Assembly (NCBI GenBank): GCA_023548195.1
Contig: JAJHZJ010000756.1
Coordinates: 310,001 to 374,000, forward strand
Direction: 5' to 3'
Length of the DNA stretch: 64,000 bases
Source: Bettongia penicillata ogilbyi
Taxonomy: Eukaryota > Chordata > Mammalia > Diprotodontia > Potoroidae
The translations under genes and the position numbers were made by a program. Below the pieces are notes generated by a model that was not told the origin of the DNA, did no database searches, and saw only the letters and a list, made by a program, of their open reading frames with translations. Positions within the stretch are counted from its first letter, which is position 1. Each line of letters starts with the position of its first letter. This document shows, one piece after another, positions 11,452-22,343 of this stretch.

Positions 11452-14258
11452 TTTTTGAAAAATATTTATTTATTTTTAATGTTCATTTTTTAAAACCTTT
11501 TTGAGTTCTAAATTTTTTCCCTCTCTTCAGCCCCTTCCCCACCCATTGGAAAAGCAAGCAACACATCAATTATGTACATATAAAATCACTCAAAATATAT
11601 TTCCACATTAACCATGTTGCAAAAAAGATAAGAAAAATAAAGAGAGCTTAAAAAGTATACTTCAATCTGCATTCAGAGCTCATCAATTTTTGCTCTGGAG
11701 GTGGATAGCATTTTTCATAATGAAATTATTTTTAGAATTGTCTTTGATCATTGTATCAATCAGTGTAGCCAACTCTTTCATAGTTGATCATCCTTGTGTT
11801 ATTGCTTTTACTGCATACAATCTTCTCCTGGTTCTGCTCCCTTTATTTTGCATCAGTTCACATGTCTTCCCAAGATTTTCTAAAGCATTCTGCCCATCCT
11901 GTCTTATAGCACGATAGTATTCCTTCACAATCATGTACCACAACTTGTTTAGCCATTCCCCAAATGACGGACATCCTCTCAATGTCCAGTTCTTTGCCAT
12001 TACAAAAAGAGCTGCTATAAATATTTTTATATCTACAGGTTGTTTGGCTTTTTCTTTGATCTCTTTGGGATACAAACCTAGTGGTAGCATTTCTGGGTCA
12101 AAGGGCATGCATAGTTTTATAGCCCTTGGAGTATAGTTCCAAATTATTCTCCAGAATGGACGGACTAGTTCACAACATCACCAATAGTGCATTAAGGTCC
12201 CATTTTTTCCACATCCCCTCCAGAATTTATCATTTTCCTTTTCTGTTATGTTAGCCAATCTGATAGGTGTGAGGCATATAGTACCTCAGAGTTGTTTTAA
12301 TGTGTATTTCTCTAGTCAATAGTGATTTAGAGTATTTTTATATGACTATAGATAGTTTCAATTTCTTCTTCTGAAAGTTACCTTTGACCATTTACCAACT
12401 GGGGAGAAGATCTTATTTTTATAAATTGACTGAGTTCCCTATACATTTGAGAAATGAGGCTTTTATCAGAGAAACTGCTATAAATCCCCCACCCCACCCT
12501 CTAGTTTCTTGCTTTCCTTCTAATCTTGACTGCCTTGGGATTTTTGTGCAAAACCTTTTTAATTTAATGTAATCAAAATTACCCATTTTACTTCTTGTGA
12601 TCCTCTCTATCTCTTATTTGGATATAAATTCTTCCCTTTTCCATAGATCTGGTAGGTAATTTTTTTCCATGTTCCCCTAAATTTGATTATAATATTTCAC
12701 TCTTTATGTGTATATCATGTACCCTCTTTGACCTTATCTTGATATGTGATGTGAGGTCTATACCTAGGTTCTACCAAACTACTTTCTAGTAATTCTTTCC
12801 CCCAAAATTTAGATCTTTGAGTTTATCAAACACTAACTTGCAACTATCATTTTCTATTGTGTATTGTTTACCTGATCTATTCCATTACTCCACCACTCTG
12901 TTTCTTAGCTAATACTAGATTGTTTTCATGATTACTGCTTTGTAATATAGTTTGAAATTTGATACTGTTAGGTCACTCTCCTTTTCATTTTGTTTTTCAT
13001 TGATTCCTTTGCTATTCTTGACCTTTTGTCCTTCCAGATAAATTGTTATTATTTCTTCTAGATCTATAATATAGTTTTAGGTAGTTTGATTGGTGTGGCA
13101 CTGAATAACAAATTATGTAGAAGTTTTTTGTCATTTTTATTATATTGTTTCAGCCTACTCATCAGCAATTAATATTATTTTAGTTGTTTAGTTCCGCTTT
13201 TATTTGTGTAAAGTGTTTTGTAATTATATTTATATAGTTCCTGAGTTTTTCTTGGCAGATAGACTCCCAGGTATTTTATTTTGTCTACAGTTATTTTAAA
13301 TGGCTTTTCTCTTTCCATCTCTTCCTGCTGGTTTTTGTTAGTAATACATAGAAATGCTGATGATTTATGTGGGATTATTTTATATCCTATAATTTTGTTA
13401 AAGTTGTTCATTGTTACAACTAGTTTTTTAGTTGCTTCTCTGAGATTCTCTAAGTATACCATCATATCATCTCTAAAAGCAATAGTTTTGTTTCCTTAGT
13501 AGAAGGAAATTATTATTTCCTTATTTATTATTCCCTATCCTTATCCCTTCCATTTCTTTTTCTTCTCTTATTGCCATACCTAACATTTCTAGTAAAATAC
13601 TGAATAATAGTGGTGTTAATTGACAGCCTTGTTTCATTCCTCATCTTATCTGGAAGACTTCTAGTTTTTCTCTATTACAGAAAATGCTTGCTCTTGATTT
13701 TAGATAGATACAAGAAAGCTCTGTTGATTCCTGTGGTTTGTACCGTTGTTTTTAATAGGAATGGGTGTTATATTCTGTCGAAAGCTTTTTCTGCATCTAC
13801 TGAGATAATTATATGATTTTATTATATGATATATTATATATGAGATAATTATATGCTTTATTATTGGCATGGTCAATTATGCCTTTAGTTTTCTTAATGC
13901 TGAACTAGCCCTGTATTCCTGTTATAGATCTCACCTGCTTATAGTATATGATCTTGGTGGTATATTGCTATAATTTCCTTCCTAGTATTTTATTTAAAAA
14001 TTTATATCAATATTCATTAGGGAAATTGGTCTATAGTTTTCTTTTTCTGTTTTTGTTTTCCCTGGGCAAGGTATCAAAGTCACGTTTATGTGATAGAAGG
14101 AATTTGGTAGGTTTCCTTCTTTACCTATTTCCTCACACAGTTTATATAGTATTGGAATTTAAATGTCCTTCAAATCTTTGGTAGAATTCACTTGTAAATC
14201 CATCCAGTCCTGAGGATTTTTTCTTAGGGAGGTCATTGGTGCCACGTTCAATTTCTTT
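11452..14258 (-). mobile_element. L1 retrotransposon, 5'-truncated, with 16-bp TSD
   Basis: A 2.8-kb LINE-1 on the minus strand, flanked by an exact repeat TTAAGTTATATGATTC at 11,436-11,451 and 14,259-14,274. The 5' end (14,258 side) starts just before [13 protein letters not shown], an N-terminal motif of the ORF2 reverse transcriptase. The 3' end has a non-coding tail and a weak A-rich terminus. Removing it restores a continuous SINE tail (ccaactagctattaagttatatgattcc). ORF2 is riddled with stops, so the copy is dead. Confidence 0.93.
11788..14225 (-). pseudogene. L1 ORF2 pseudogene (RT and C-terminal domains)
   Basis: ORF2p normally carries endonuclease, reverse transcriptase and a Cys-rich C-terminus; only RT onward is present. 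Visible blocks, N to [14 protein letters not shown] near 14,200; a catalytic block read as AFRDDMMVYLEN at about 13,445-13,480; GYKIIPHKSSAFL and IKYLGVYL at 13,270-13,390; and KIFIAALFVMAKNW and GEWLNKLWYM at about 11,940-12,030. The active-site FADD has become FRDD (13,466-13,480). Multiple stops and frameshifts separate the blocks. Confidence 0.9.
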
Positions 14259-14339
14259 TTAAGTTATATGATTCCAAGACAAAATTTATTTGAGCCCAAA
14301 TGAGCAGCAGACAGGACATACCACAGAAATTCAGAAATG

Positions 14340-14870
14340 GGGCTTATCAGTGAAACTTGGAGTGGTCAATGAAGGCTTCAGAGAGGAAGTTGAATTTAAT
14401 AGAATGGGGAGAATTTGGAGAGGGATAAAGGAGTGGAAGAACACTTCAATTTAGGAAAATCACCATGAGCTAAGGAATAGAGAAGATTAAGGGAAGATGG
14501 CCTGCTTAGGGAGAAGTGAGGAGACCAGGGTGGTTTGAGTGTAGGGTTCATGTTGGGGAGTATCAAAGGAGAATGACAGATGAGCCAGATTGTAGATGGC
14601 CTTTGAATTCCAAGTTTAAGACTTGGGACTTGATATGACAGGCTAGAGACTCTATGAAGTTACATGAACATGGCATAGTTTCAGGAAGATGTATGTCCAT
14701 GTTGTACAGTTCAGATTAGATCAAGAAGACACTAGAGAAAGGGAGCCTGAAAGTGAAACTGGCTCATTAGTCTAGGCATGAGACAGTGAGGGCCTAGAGG
14801 ATGGATTTTTGGCAATGAAAATGATAAATGAAAGGAATGACTACCAGAAACATTTTAACTGGTAGGGTCA
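14340..14870 (-). mobile_element. L2 LINE, antisense
   Basis: Purine-rich reversed L2: 'gaaggcttcagagaggaag', 'agattgtagatggcctttgaattcc', 'catgagacagtgagggcctagagg'. These are reverse complements of the L2 ORF2 and 3' region seen in the plus sense at 15,720 and 52,600. Confidence 0.7.
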
Positions 14871-15345
14871 GCAGAACTTGTTGATTGCTTAGGGGCACAA
14901 ACAAGGGCATAAGTTAAAATTGCCTCACAACTTTTGAACTCATGGGACTGTGTGATCAGGAGAATAGTGTTATATTTCAAAGTAATAGATAAATATAGAA
15001 CTTGTGATTTTATCAATATAGAGAAATCCCAGATAAGGAAACTCACTCTACCAATGCATCCTCTGTAACTTAAAATCTTAGAGAGTCAACTGGGTAATTT
15101 AAAGCTTACATGACTCATCTATTGTCGTATACACAGCCAGAGAGGAAACTGGAACTCAGGTGTTTTTTCTGGTTCTATACTGCCTCTGTGATTTTAAAAA
15201 GAAATTTAATAATTTTTTTCCCAAATTAGAGTTGCATTCTAACTCCTACTTTGCTGGAAGTAAACAAAAAGTATCTTGGAAATAGACTAAATGATAAAAG
15301 GGGGTCTGCATGAATGAATTTATAGCTTTCTAGATTGTCAACTCC
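14870..15345. other. No firm feature; possible MIR scrap at 15,100-15,190
   Basis: 'cagccagagaggaaactggaactcaggtg' may be a reversed MIR head. The rest is unrecognised. Confidence 0.3.
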
Positions 15346-15600
15346 AATCATCTATAAATTAATAAATATTTGTTAAGCATCTACCATGTGCCAGTTACTA
15401 TGCTAAATGGTAGGGATACAAAAAGAGGCAAAAGACAGTCCCTGCCCTCAAGGAGCTTACTGCAGTCTAATGGGGGAAGACAACAGGCAAACAAATATAT
15501 ACAAAGCAACAGGGCAGAGGCTGTGTTTTAAACTCAATCTTCTCTAGCATTTAGCACAGTGCTCTATATACAGAAGACAGTTTATAAATATTGTTGTTGT
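15345..15600 (-). mobile_element. L2 3' end(s)
   Basis: Reversed L2 terminus: 'aagcatctaccatgtgccagttactatgc' and 'gacagtccctgccctcaaggagctta'. It is followed at 15,530-15,600 by a plus-strand tail 'tagcatttagcacagtgctc...tttataaatattgttg', so two oppositely oriented L2/MIR ends abut. Confidence 0.7.
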
Positions 15601-15719
15601 TACAATTTCAGGATAGGCCATGGTTGATTGACAGGCCAGAAAATGTTTACCAGAAAGTATGTCTGGTGGAGAAAGGCACGGTGATCTAAATAATTTGTTT
15701 GAAGAAAGGGAAATGATTG

Positions 15720-16340
15720 GATCCTGTCAAATCCTGTCTATTCTGCCTCTAAAATAGCGTTTCTCTCTGCTCCTTTTTATTTTCACTGCCACAACCAACA
15801 TTAGCACAGGTCCTTGTGGACTCCTGCCTGGGTTGTTTCAATAGTTGCCTACTTGGTGGCCACGTTTGCTCTCTTCCCTCCTCCCTTTTAATCCATCCTT
15901 CACACTTATATCAACGTTCACCTTATTTGTTCACAGATCTGATCCTCCCATTTCTCTACTCAAAAGTCCAATTGCTAACCAGTGTTCTCATTTGAACTTC
16001 TTTGTAGGTCACTTAGTCTTCCACATTCTGACTCTACCTTATATTTCTAGCTGTTCTTACACCCTTCCTACCAGTACTCTGTGCTGCAACCATACAAGCT
16101 TGGTTGGAAAGTCCTATCCCCATATCATCTTCCCCTAAGAAAATGTTACCTATCATTACAAGTCCAACTGAAATGTCGCCACCTGCTCGAAGCTTCCAGA
16201 CACTAATGATTCATCTTTCCTTAAGTTTTGGAAATGACTTGATTTGAACCTCCTTCATATGTCACTTTATATTAACTGCATTATATAACCCTACAAGGTC
16301 AACTTTTTAAAACTTGTCTCTCCCCAATGCCCTGCTATAC
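15720..16340 (+). mobile_element. L2 LINE, ORF2 3' portion
   Basis: Pyrimidine-rich L2 in sense order: 'ttgtggactcctgcctgg', 'cagatctgatcctcccatttctctactcaaaagtcc', 'ctctgtgctgcaaccatac', then 'aagtccaactgaaatgtcgccacctgctcgaagcttccagac', then a thinner 3' tail. Old and frameshifted. Confidence 0.7.
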
Positions 16341-16530
16341 CCTGTATAGAGAAATAATAACAGCTAACCTTTAATAGTCCTTTAAATTGGGAAAAGCCCC
16401 TTATGTACATTATCTTGCTTGAGCTATGAGCCTGGTATTCTAGATTTGATCATCCCCATTTTATAGATGAAGAAAACAGTCATAGAGAGGTTAAAAGCTT
16501 TTAGTTCACATACCTCATAATGTATTTTAC
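16340..16530 (-). mobile_element. MIR-type SINE
   Basis: 'taacagctaacctttaatagtcc' and 'catccccattttatagatgaagaaaacagtcatagagagg': reversed CORE-SINE. Confidence 0.65.
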
Positions 16531-16619
16531 TAACTACATTAGGTGTTCTGGACTTCATGTCCAGCATCCTATAAATTATGTGACTATGCTTCTCTAGAAT
16601 AAAGGTTTGTTCACATTAA

Positions 16620-16795
16620 AGGCAGAAGATCCCTAAAATGGAAATATGTTTTGTGTGACATCATATGTATAATGGGGATCATATTGCCTTCTCAATGGGG
16701 GGGACAGGAGGAAGGGAGAAAATTTGGAACTCAAAATCTAAAAAATTAATGTTCAAAAATTTAAATTTTTTTTATAAAAAATTGAAAGTCTTAAG
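16620..16795 (+). mobile_element. LINE (probably L1) 3' end
   Basis: 'aaaatggaaatatgttttgtgtgacatcatatgtataatgg', then 'ggaagggagaaaatttggaactcaaaatc' and an A/T-rich tail. The 'aattt(g)gaactcaaaat' block also ends the L1/HAL1 tails of this window, so an L1 3' UTR is likely. Confidence 0.5.
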
Positions 16796-16880
16796 GGAGC
16801 ACTGAACAGTACTTGGGTGAAGTTTTATGTAAGTATGAGATGTATGAAGTAAAGGAAAAAAAAGATTAGAAAAAGAGAAA

Positions 16881-17160
16881 CTGGGCCTGGTAATACAGGT
16901 CTTTAATTCCTGCTGATGAGGAGGATGAGGCTGGTGGTTTTTTTGAGCTCAGGAGTTCTGATTTGAAATGGGCAGACCCAATAGGGTGCTTAAAATTTAT
17001 TCTGATTCAGTTCAGTGACCTGGAGGGGATGGGCATAAAAAAACCAGGTTGACCAGGAAGAAGTGAGCTATTTCAGTAGGGAAACAAAGCAGGCCTTGTC
17101 TCTGAATGTCTAACCTGAATAAGATAGGGAAACTGACTCTTTAAAAAAATTAATTTAACA
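16881..17160 (+). pseudogene. 7SL (SRP) RNA retropseudogene
   Basis: 7SL RNA is the scaffold of the signal recognition particle. This stretch aligns collinearly with it: 'ctgctgatgaggaggatgag', then 'gagctcaggagttctg' (5' Alu domain), then an ungapped stretch of about 50 nt ending 'agtgacc', then 'aaccaggttg', 'ggaaacaaagcaggcc' (part of the S domain), and 'aacctg...ctcttt' before an A-rich tail. About 50-70 nt of the S-domain/3' Alu region are missing. Because S-domain sequence is kept, this is a pseudogene of the RNA itself, not an Alu/B1-type SINE. No clear TSD and no intact promoter. Confidence 0.78.
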
Positions 17161-17770
17161 TAAAATTTAAAAAATGAAGAGAGAGTCTAGAGTTGGGCAC
17201 AGGGAGGGGAGCCAGTCTAAGGAAGAGAGAGACTTATTGAAGTATAATTAGGAAAAAATATTCAGAGGAACAGAGAGTTCAGTTAGCTGCAGAGAAGACA
17301 GCTTTGACTTGAAACTAGGCATTAGATCTACAGCTCAGACAGAAAAAAAGAAAAGAAAGAAAAAAAGAGACAAATGTCTTTTCAAAGATATGAACTGACC
17401 AGTCTTAAGGGGGAGAAACAGGTTGAAATGATGAGAAGGAAATGTCTGTGTTAAGCCCTTTCAAGATGTACTAATTAACCAGGATAAGACCTATATATAG
17501 TTTGTGCTCTGAGATTTCCTAACACTCTAGTTAATTTACTTTGGAACCTAAATGGCTAACTGGGCATGTGCTATGTACATGACCTTAGAGGTCCTGGGGA
17601 ATCCAGGAAGTAGTATACCCTTGAGGCAAGAAAGGCTGCTTGTCCCTATATTAAAGTATAAAAAAAAGATCCTGTCTGTTTCTCCAGTCACCCATTCCCC
17701 TTAAGTGTTGGTAGAACTGAATAATGCCTAGCACAGACTCTCAGTGTTAATGGAATTAATTGGAAAGGAG
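17160..17770. other. No recognised feature
   Basis: A/G-rich, unrecognised; a purine run (aaagaaaagaaag) lies near 17,345. Confidence 0.35.
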
Positions 17771-17774
17771 TCAT

Positions 17775-17935
17775 CACTGATTCTTAGAGTGTTAAGGACC
17801 CTCAGAGGACAACTAGTATAATCTGAACCTCAATTAAATAATCCCTTTATGAAATTTTCAAAAACTGGCCATCAAACCTCTGTTTGGTGACTTCTAGTAA
17901 GAGGGAATCTACTTCCTCTGAGACGGAATATATCA
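17775..17935 (-). mobile_element. CR1/L3 3' end, antisense
   Basis: 'ggccatcaaacctctgtttggtgacttctagtaagagggaatctacttcctctgagac' matches the reversed CR1/L3 3' region (tggtcatccagcctctgcttgaagacctccag...cactacctc). Confidence 0.6.
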
Positions 17936-18095
17936 TGGTCAAAAGTGTCTGAATGAAGCAGTGTGATAGTGTGAAAAGTGTGTTGAACTTGGAGTCAGAA
18001 GATCCATGTTCAGATATCACAATTATATGTGACCCTGAGTAAGTCACGACCTTTCTGAGACCCTCAGTCTCAGATAATGATGCCTACTCTATCTA
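17935..18095 (+). mobile_element. CORE/MIR SINE
   Basis: 'gtgttgaacttggagtcagaagatccatgttcagat', then 'atgtgaccctgagtaagtcacgacctttctgag': tRNA-derived head and core. Confidence 0.7.
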
Positions 18096-18099
18096 TGTA

Positions 18100-18675
18100 G
18101 ATATGGAAGTAACAAACATTTGTTATGGGCTTACTATGTGCCAGGCACTGTGTTTCATGCTGGAAACAGAAATGCAAAAAAGCAAAAATGTCCCTGGCCT
18201 GAAGGACATTCTAAGAAGGAAAGACAACACACCAAGGGAGTTGAAAAGTGGGAGATGGGAGGGAGAGATGGAAAAGAAGAAGGGAGAGTGATGGTGAAGT
18301 CTGCAGAAACAAAAGGGTCAAGTCCCTCCCCAAAATGGAGGCCGTGGAAAGAACTCTCCAAAAGGAGAAGAGGGCTGAAAGATATGGATACCTTTCCAGG
18401 AGGAAAAGACCTTAGGGAAAGAGGGAAATTTCAGAGAGAGAGAAGGCAGTTGAAACATTCATTTCGTAATTCCTAATGATGTTAAGTCAATAAAAACTAA
18501 GAAAGATGGCCAGCCTGGGTCCCTTCCCTCATTGGGTGATGAAGAAAGAGGTTGTAACTTGTACAGTGTTGTGTTAATTAGAGCTCTTAGAAAGTGGAAT
18601 TACAATCTTAGTGTTTTTGGTAGCCAGTACCATGTTCTACACGCGAGAGGCAGTTAATAAATGCTTGTTAAATGG
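18100..18675. mobile_element. Unclassified repeat flanked by L2-type ends
   Basis: Begins with a reversed L2 tail ('ttactatgtgccaggcactgtg'), continues as a purine-rich stretch with no coding sense, and ends with a plus-sense tail ('aggcagttaataaatgcttgtt') near 18,645-18,670. The interior resembles an interspersed element but I cannot name it. Confidence 0.4.
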
Positions 18676-18689
18676 AAAGGCCACAGAGA

Positions 18690-18950
18690 AGTCAAGGGGA
18701 AGCTTGGTGGTGCCATAGTACACAGAGTGCTGGGCCTTGAGTCAGGAATACTCATCTTCCTGAGTTCCAATCTGATTTCAGACAATTACTAGCTGTGTGA
18801 CCCTGAGCAAGTCATTCAAGTTTGTTAGCCTCAGTTTCCTCATCTGTAAAATGAGCTGGAAAAGGCAATGGCAAATCACTCCAGAATCTTTGTCAAGAAA
18901 ACTCCAGATGGCGTCACAAAGAATCAGATGTGACTGAAACAAGTGAACAA
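18690..18950 (+). mobile_element. Marsupial CORE/MIR-type SINE, near full length
   Basis: All parts in order: tRNA-derived head 'gagtcaggaatactc', core 'agctgtgtgaccctgagcaagtcatt', 'cctcagtttcctcatctgtaaaatgagctgg', then the lineage-specific tail 'ggcaaatcactccagaatctttg...gatgtgactgaaac'. Confidence 0.9.
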
Positions 18951-19109
18951 TAAAGAGAAGTCAAGAGAAATGAGGAGTGTGCAGAGGCCACTGAATTTGC
19001 CAAGATGAAGGCTGTTGATAGCTTTTAAGAATACAATCTGAGTAGAAACCAGTTGAAACAGAGGGTTGAATACTGTGTGTGTGGGGTGGATGCGGGTGTG
19101 TGTTCTAAT

Positions 19110-19240
19110 TCTAGTCTGGACTACTACAGGTGCTCTCTGTGTCACTGTAAAAGTCATTGAACTTCTCTGTGCCTCAGTTTCCCTTCTTTCTCAAGTGGAA
19201 AAATCATTCCTTTTTCTATTTATTTTATGGATAATTATGA
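19110..19240 (+). mobile_element. SINE fragment
   Basis: 'ctctctgtgtcactgtaaaagtcattgaacttctctgtgcctcagtttccc': MIR core and adjoining sequence. Confidence 0.6.
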
Positions 19241-19264
19241 AGGGGATAGGATGGGTGGGGACCA

Positions 19265-19309
19265 TTTTCTTTTCTTTCTTAGATTATTTTTATTGTTCAA
19301 CATTCACTT
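19265..19309 (-). mobile_element. 3' terminal piece of the L1 split by HAL1
   Basis: T-rich on the plus strand (poly-A end of a minus-strand L1). It joins in sequence to 22,088 once the HAL1-like insert and one TSD copy are removed. Short flanking match 'gggacc' at 19,257-19,262 and about 22,798. Confidence 0.65.
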
Positions 19310-20147
19310 ATTTTTAGTTAAATTTACTTATTTAACTTTTTACATTCATTTTCAGAAAATTTTGGGTTCCAAATTTTCTCCCCATTTGTCCCCTCTCCCC
19401 ACCCCAATACACCAAGCATTCTGATTTCCCCTATCACCAATCTGCCCTCTCTTCTATCATCCTTTCCTTCCCTTGTCCCCATTTTCTCTTTTATCCTGTA
19501 GGGCCAGATAAGTTTCTATTCCCCATTAACTGTATTTCTTATTTCCTAGTTGCAAGAACAATAGTTGACAGTTGTTCCTAAAGTTTTGAGTTCCAACTTC
19601 TCCCCATCCCTCCATCCCCACCCATTCCCTTTGGGAAGGCAGGCAATTCAATATAAGCCATATCTGTGTAGTTTTGCAAATGACTACGATAACAGTCATG
19701 TTGTGTAAGACTAACTACATTTCCCTCCATCCTATCCTGCCCCCCATTGTTTCTGTTCTCTCTTTTGATCCTGTCCCTCCCCAAGGATGTTGATTTCAAA
19801 TTGCTCCCCCCTCCCATTGTCCTCCCTTCCATCATCCCCCATTCTGCTTATCCCCTTCTCCCCCACTTTCCTGTATTGTAAGATAGGTTTTCCTACCAAA
19901 ATGAGTGTGCATTTTATTCCTTCCTTTAGTTGAATATGATGAGAGTAAACTTCATGTTTTTCTCTCAGCTCCCTTCCTTTTCCCTCCCCTAAAAAGTCTC
20001 CTACCTGCCTCTTCTATGAGAGATAATTTACCCCATTCCATTTCTCCCTCTCTCCTCCCAATACATTTCTCTCTCACTGCTTAACTTCATTTTTTAAGAT
20101 ATGATCCCATCCTATTCAATTCATTCCATGTTCTCTGTCTCTGTGTG

Positions 20148-20182
<35 letters not shown>
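20148..20182. repeat. (TG)n inside HAL1 spacer
   Basis: Dinucleotide repeat at the same internal position as the (TG)n at 61,757-61,805 in the other HAL1-like copy. Confidence 0.93.
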
Positions 20183-20185
<3 letters not shown>

Positions 20186-20317
20186 CCCACCAACTGCCCA
20201 GATACTGAAAAGTTTCAAGAGTTACAAATATCGTCTTTCCATGTAGGAATGTAAACAGTTAAACTTTAGCAAGTCCCTTATGACTTATCTTTGCTGTTTA
20301 CCTTTTCATGCTTCTTC

Positions 20318-21417
20318 TCATTCTTGTGTTTGAAAGTCAAATTTTCTTTTCAGCTCTGGTCTTTTCATCAAGAATGATTGAAAGTTCTCTATTTTTTTGA
20401 AAGACCATTTTTTCCCCTGAAGTATTATACTCAGCTTTGCTGGCTAGGTGATTCTTTGTTTGAGTTCTAGTTCCTTTGACTTCTGGAATATCCTATTCCA
20501 TGCCCTTCAATCCCTTAATGTAGAAGCTACTAGATCTTGGGTTATCCTGATTGTATTTCCACAATACTGGAATTGCTTCTTTCTAGCTGCTTGCAATATT
20601 TTCTCCTTGACCTGGGAATTCTGGAATTTAGCCACAATGTTCCTAGGAGTTTCTCTTTTTGGATCTCTTTCAGGTGGTGATCGATGGATTCCTCGAATAC
20701 CTATTTTGCCCTCTGGTTCTAGAATATCAGGGCAGTTGTCCTTGATAATTTCATGAAAGATGATGTCTAGGCTCTTTTTTTGATCATGGCTTTCAGGTAG
20801 TCCCATAATTTTTAAATTGTCTCTCTGGATCTCTTTTCCAGGTCAGTTGTTTTTCCAATGAGGTATTTCACATTATCTTCCATTTTTTCATTCTTTTGGC
20901 TTTATTTGGTGATTTGTTGGTTTCTCATAAAGTCATTAACCTCCATCTGTTCCATTCTACGTTTGAAAGAACTATTTTCTTCAGTGAGCTTTTGAACCTC
21001 CTTTTCCATTTGGCTAATTCTGCTTTTGAAAGCATTCTTCTCCTCATTGGCTTTTTGAACCTCTTTTGCCAATTGAGTTAGACTATTTTTGAAGGTGTTA
21101 TTTTCTTCAGCATTTTTTGGGGTCTCCTTTAGCAAGGTGTTGACCTGCTTTTCATGCTTTTCTTGCATCGCTCTCATTTCTCTTCCCAGTTTTTCCTCCA
21201 CCTGTCTAACTTGATTTTCAAAATCCTTTTTGAGCTCTTCCATGGCCTGAGCCCATGGAATATTTATTTTTGATGTTTGGGATACAGAAGCCTTGACTTC
21301 TATGTCTTTCCCTTATGGTAAGCCTTGTTCTTCCTCATCAGAAAGGATGGGAGGAGATATCTGTTCACCAGGAAAGTAACCTTCTATGGTCTTATTTTTT
21401 CCCCCTTTTCTGGGCAT
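20318..21417 (-). pseudogene. HAL1/L1 ORF1 pseudogene
   Basis: L1 ORF1p is a trimeric RNA-binding chaperone: coiled coil, RRM, C-terminal domain. Here the start is MPRKGGKNKTIEGYF at 21,417. An in-frame TAA follows within about 40 codons. A coiled coil with heptad motifs (QMEKEVQKLTEENSSF) spans about 20,910-21,240. A frameshift separates it from the RRM/CTD (ESHDQKKSLDIIFHEI, SPPERDPKRETPRNIVAKF, ITQDLVASTLRD) at 20,507-20,806. A TGA follows STLRD, though related sequence continues to a terminal stop at 20,318-20,320. Length matches a usual ORF1 of about 360 codons. Confidence 0.88.
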
Positions 21418-22074
21418 TTTCCCAGCCAGTTACTTGACTTCTGAGATTCCTCTCCACCTCTGTCTTGCCTCCATACCCTCTCAGCTAGTGCTTCGGGTCT
21501 GAGATTCAAATGCTGCTTCCCAGCTTCAGGGCTTTCGGCGGGGGTGGGGCTGCTATTAAGTGTGAGATTAAGTTCAGCTGCTGGGGTGAGGGCAGGGCTG
21601 CCTCACAGGGCTCAGTTCCCTCAGGGGGTTTATGTGGAGACCTTCAACAATGGATCCGAGGTCCTGTCTGCTTTGGGAGCTCCTGTCTGCTGCTGCCTCC
21701 ACCGCTGCCTCCTGAGGGGGCCTGAGTTATGGAGACACCCCACTCCCCTCTCGGCCAGCCAAACAGACTCTCTCACTGACCTTTGGCATCTGTGGGTGGA
21801 GGTACCTGCTCCATCCCTGAAGCCTGCTTATATCTTCTCCTCTCGGTGCCATGCGGCCAAGGCAGGGCTGGACTCTGCTCCAGGTCCAGTGCATGATGGA
21901 CCTTTAGTGTCGATTTTTCAGGGCTCTCTGGAACAGAAATCTCCTCCACTCCATTGTTGTGTGGCTTCTGCTGCTCCAGAATTTGTTGGGAGTTCTTCTT
22001 TATAGGTATTTTATGGGCTGTGGGTTCGGAGTTAGCTTATGTGAATCTTTCTACTCTGCCATCCTGGCTCCTCC
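21418..22074 (-). promoter_or_regulatory. HAL1/L1 5' UTR with YY1-like motif
   Basis: About 657 bp, more GC-rich than its surroundings, upstream of ORF1. It opens with GGAGCCAGGATGGCAGAG, like the L1 5' end at 41,434. Human L1 5' UTRs begin with a YY1 site (CAAGATGGC); this ATGG-centred motif sits at the equivalent place. Promoter activity is inferred. Confidence 0.55.
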
Positions 22075-22087
22075 TCAACATTCACTT

Positions 22088-22258
22088 TTATAAGATTTTG
22101 AGTTCTACATTCTCCCCCTCCACAAGATGACATGCAATCTGATATAGGTTATACATATATAATTACATTAAACATTTCCGCATTAGTCATGTTGTGAAAG
22201 AAGAATCGAAACAAAAGGACAAAAACTACAAATAAGAAAAAAAACCAAGGAAAACGAG

Positions 22259-22343
<85 letters not shown>

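Larger units (their letters stand above)
19310..22074 (-). mobile_element. HAL1-like (half-L1) element with 13-bp TSD
   Basis: A 2,765-bp minus-strand element bounded by exact TCAACATTCACTT at 19,297-19,309 and 22,075-22,087. From 5' to 3' it has an L1-type 5' UTR beginning GGAGCCAGGATGGCAGAG at about 22,070, an ORF1 pseudogene (21,417-20,318), a purine-rich spacer with a (TG)n, and a 3' UTR with a weak A/T-rich end. No endonuclease or RT sequence is present, the hallmark of HAL1 elements, which depend on L1 proteins. A partial second copy is at 61,427-63,717. Confidence 0.85.

Noticed and set aside
18120..18476. 118-codon basic open frame
   Set aside because: Purine-rich repeat interior with no protein-like signature.
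18690..18760. tRNA-like Pol III boxes in SINE heads (here and in many copies)
   Set aside because: They belong to tRNA-derived SINE heads; no cloverleaf or anticodon arm of a real tRNA gene.
21544..22005. 153-codon plus-strand frame
   Set aside because: Lies antisense in the GC-rich HAL1 5' UTR; no domain, no counterpart in the second copy.
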